DNA of 6,271 nt from Thermoleophilia bacterium. GTDB lineage: Bacteria; Actinomycetota; Thermoleophilia; Gaiellales; F1-60-MAGs149. Position 1 is the first letter of the stretch. Each line of letters starts with the position of its first letter. The notes beneath the pieces were generated by a model. It worked only from the letters and a program-made list of their open reading frames with translations, ran no database searches and was not told the DNA's origin. Positions 4,593-6,271 of the stretch are shown here, piece by piece. The stretch covers positions 1 through 6,271 of the forward strand of contig JAEMTW010000114.1 of the NCBI GenBank assembly GCA_016462095.1, in the 5' to 3' direction. Position numbers and translations under genes: made by a program.

Positions 4593-6271
4593 GTGACGCT
4601 CGATCCCCACAGCCTGCTCCAAGACGTCTTTGGGCACGATGCGTTCCGGCCTGGACAGGAGGCCGCGGTGCAGGCCGCGATCGATGGTCGCGACTCCCTG
4701 GTCGTGATGCCGACGGGGTCGGGCAAATCGCTCTGCTACCAGCTGCCGGCACTCGGCTCGTTGCGCCTCACGATCGTGGTATCTCCCCTGCTCGCCTTGA
4801 TGCGCGATCAGGTCGAAGCCTTGCGACGGCGCGGCCGGACGGACGTGGCCGCCCTGACGAGCGATACCAGCAGCGACGATGTCAACGCGATCCTCGCCTC
4901 GCTGGGTGGCAACCAGGGCACGCTGCTCGAGGAGCCCGCGATTCGCCTGCTCTACGTGGCGCCCGAACGCTTTGCGAACGCACGCTTTGCCGAGGCGCTG
5001 GCGCAGGCCCACGTCGACTTGTTGGTGGTCGACGAGGCGCATTGTCTGAGCGAATGGGGCCACGACTTCCGACCCGACTATGGCCGTCTCGCCCAGGTGC
5101 GCGAGACGCTCCAGCCCGGCGCGGTGATGGCGTTAACGGCCACCGCCACCACGGCCACCAGTATCGACATCGTTCGCCGACTCGGTTTGCAAGATCCAGT
5201 CGAGATCCACACCGGCTTTGACCGCCCAAATCTGACCTTTGACGCGATCGAGGCGAGTGGCAAGGCGCGACGTCTGCAGCTGCTCGAGCACGGTCTCAAG
5301 ATCGCAGCGACCCGCCCGGCGATTGTCTATGTTCGAACCCGCAAAGACAGCGAGATGGTGGCCGAGGCGCTCGTGGCCGCAGGACTGCCCGCCGAGGCGT
5401 ACCACGCGGGTCTCGGCCGCGACGTGCGCGAGCAGCGCCAGGATCGATTTATGCGTTCAGACGACGCGATCATCGTCGCGACCACGGCCTTCGGGATGGG
5501 TGTCGATAAAGCCAACATCCGTCAGGTCTGGCACTGGGGCCTCCCCCAGTCGATCGAGGCCTATTCGCAAGAATCGGGTCGTGCCGGTCGCGATGGCCTG
5601 CAGTCGCGCTGCGTGCTGTTGCACTCCAGTGGCGACCGCGGCGTCTTGGGTGCACTGATTCGCCGCGCCGAGTTTGGCCCCGACGACGTCAATCGCGTGC
5701 TCACTGCGCTCGCCTCCTTCGCCGATCCCGACACGGGCGCCTTTGCCGTCAACCCCAGCGAGCTGGCTCGCGCGCTCGGTGGCGAGGACGACAACGTACG
5801 CGCCTGGCTCGCATCGGCCGAGTCGGTCGGCGCCGTCGAGCTCGACCCGGGCTCCAGCCAGCTCTGGCGTGGCCGGATGCGCTTTCGTGGACTCGGTGCA
5901 GATCGCGCCGATCAGGTGCGCCAGCGGGCTCGGCGGATCACCGGTGGCCGCTGGGATCGTCTCGACGCCGCCCAATCGTTCGCGGCTGGCACAGAGTGCC
6001 GACGCCTGACGCTGCTGCGCTACTTCGGCGACCAGCAAGACCCGGAGGCGCATGGTCGCTGCTGCGACGTCTGCGACCCCGTCGACGTCCTCGCCGAGAC
6101 AGCCGCCACGCGGACGCGGTCGGCGCGCAAGGCCGCCGCACCACCGATTCCCGACGATGCACCCACCGAACTCGTCGCCGCGCTCAAGACGTGGCGTAGC
6201 GTCACCGCCAAGACGGCCGGTGTGCCCGCGTATGTGATCGCCAAGGATGCGACCCTGCACGCGATCGCCTC
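4593..6271 (+). CDS. recQ: ATP-dependent DNA helicase, RecQ family (3' end cut off by window)
   Basis: This is a superfamily 2, 3'-5' DNA helicase acting in recombination and replication-fork repair. 559 residues are visible with no stop before the edge. Motif 0 is FGHDAFRPGQ (13-22), Walker A is MPTGSGKS (39-46), then SPLLALMRDQV (64-74), the DEAH box (147-150) with the RecQ aromatic loop CLSEWGHDFRPDY (151-163), LTATAT (181-186), TAFGMGVDKANIR (298-310) and motif VI QESGRAGRDG (326-335). A winged-helix-like segment follows at about 363-431, then the RecQ zinc module CRRLTLLRYFGD (from 469) with HGRCCDVC (487-494). After a short Ala/Arg/Pro linker, an HRDC domain starts near 527 (LVAALKTWRSVTAKTAGVPA). 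The usual RQC winged helix after the zinc module is missing. GTG at 4593 is chosen because an in-frame TAG lies four codons upstream and motif 0 begins at residue 13. It is probably transcribed apart from the importer. Confidence 0.95.
   Translation, partial: MTLDPHSLLQDVFGHDAFRPGQEAAVQAAIDGRDSLVVMPTGSGKSLCYQLPALGSLRLTIVVSPLLALMRDQVEALRRRGRTDVAALTSDTSSDDVNAILASLGGNQGTLLEEPAIRLLYVAPERFANARFAEALAQAHVDLLVVDEAHCLSEWGHDFRPDYGRLAQVRETLQPGAVMALTATATTATSIDIVRRLGLQDPVEIHTGFDRPNLTFDAIEASGKARRLQLLEHGLKIAATRPAIVYVRTRKDSEMVAEALVAAGLPAEAYHAGLGRDVREQRQDRFMRSDDAIIVATTAFGMGVDKANIRQVWHWGLPQSIEAYSQESGRAGRDGLQSRCVLLHSSGDRGVLGALIRRAEFGPDDVNRVLTALASFADPDTGAFAVNPSELARALGGEDDNVRAWLASAESVGAVELDPGSSQLWRGRMRFRGLGADRADQVRQRARRITGGRWDRLDAAQSFAAGTECRRLTLLRYFGDQQDPEAHGRCCDVCDPVDVLAETAATRTRSARKAAAPPIPDDAPTELVAALKTWRSVTAKTAGVPAYVIAKDATLHAIA

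Noticed and set aside
4529..4601. GAGCGT / ACGCTC inverted pair and repeated CGTGAC flanking the operon-helicase gap
   Set aside because: The matches are only 6 bases, 60 bases apart, in GC-rich DNA; chance is a sufficient explanation and no mobile-element boundary is supported.
3346..4752. 468-codon open frame on the minus strand
   Set aside because: It lies opposite the two ATPase genes, the gap and the start of the helicase. Its translation is Arg/Ala/Pro/Ser-rich with no recognisable motif, as expected from the complement of GC-rich codons.
5239..5658. 139-codon plus-strand frame inside the helicase
   Set aside because: The other plus frame carries helicase motifs V and VI across the same bases; this one is Arg/Ser-rich noise.
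5457..6260. 267-codon minus-strand frame opposite the helicase
   Set aside because: Gly/Ala/Arg-rich shadow of the RecQ coding sequence with no independent support.
1..6271. GCGATCGC octamers as a sign of cyanobacterial (HIP1-rich) DNA
   Set aside because: Only three copies were noticed and the genome context (high GC, leaderless-type start, gene style) does not point to cyanobacteria. The general GATC excess explains them.
1..6271. Search for a new multi-gene system, CRISPR array, tRNA or insertion sequence
   Set aside because: Every gene belongs to a well-known family, no spaced repeats or transposase were seen, and intergenic space totals under 100 bases.

Overview
The window is ordinary high-GC bacterial DNA (about 60-63% GC, judged by eye), with coding on the + strand throughout. 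The dense 4-bp gene overlaps, GTG starts, C/G-ending codons and an apparently leaderless start with a TANNNT -10 box would fit Actinomycetota or a similar high-GC phylum. This placement is an inference and is weak.

Region 1 (2-4530) is a five-gene ABC importer operon of the peptide/nickel (Dpp/Opp) class: the 3' part of a substrate-binding protein gene, two permeases and two ATPases. The last three junctions are 4-nt stop/start overlaps (ATGA, GTGA, ATGA). The only gap in the operon is 32 nt between the binding-protein gene and the first permease. It is occupied by one arm and the loop of a perfect 15-bp inverted repeat, which continues into the first codons of the permease. The binding protein would capture a peptide-like solute outside the membrane, the permease heterodimer would form the channel, and the ATPase heterodimer would drive uptake. 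The substrate cannot be read from the sequence.

Region 2 (4531-4592) is a 62-nt gap with small GC-rich hairpins around the end of the operon and a TANNNT-like -10 box (TAGACT) six bases before the next gene.

Region 3 (4593-6271, running off the right edge) is a RecQ-family 3'-5' DNA helicase starting with GTG. All core helicase motifs are present. A winged-helix-like segment appears to sit before the zinc-binding module, and the HRDC domain follows the zinc module after only a short Ala/Arg/Pro linker. The helicase is probably a separate transcription unit with no functional link to the importer.

I found no mobile element, CRISPR array, tRNA, rRNA or evident new multi-gene system. The points most worth checking are the hairpin at the binding-protein/permease junction and the domain order and zinc ligands of the helicase.
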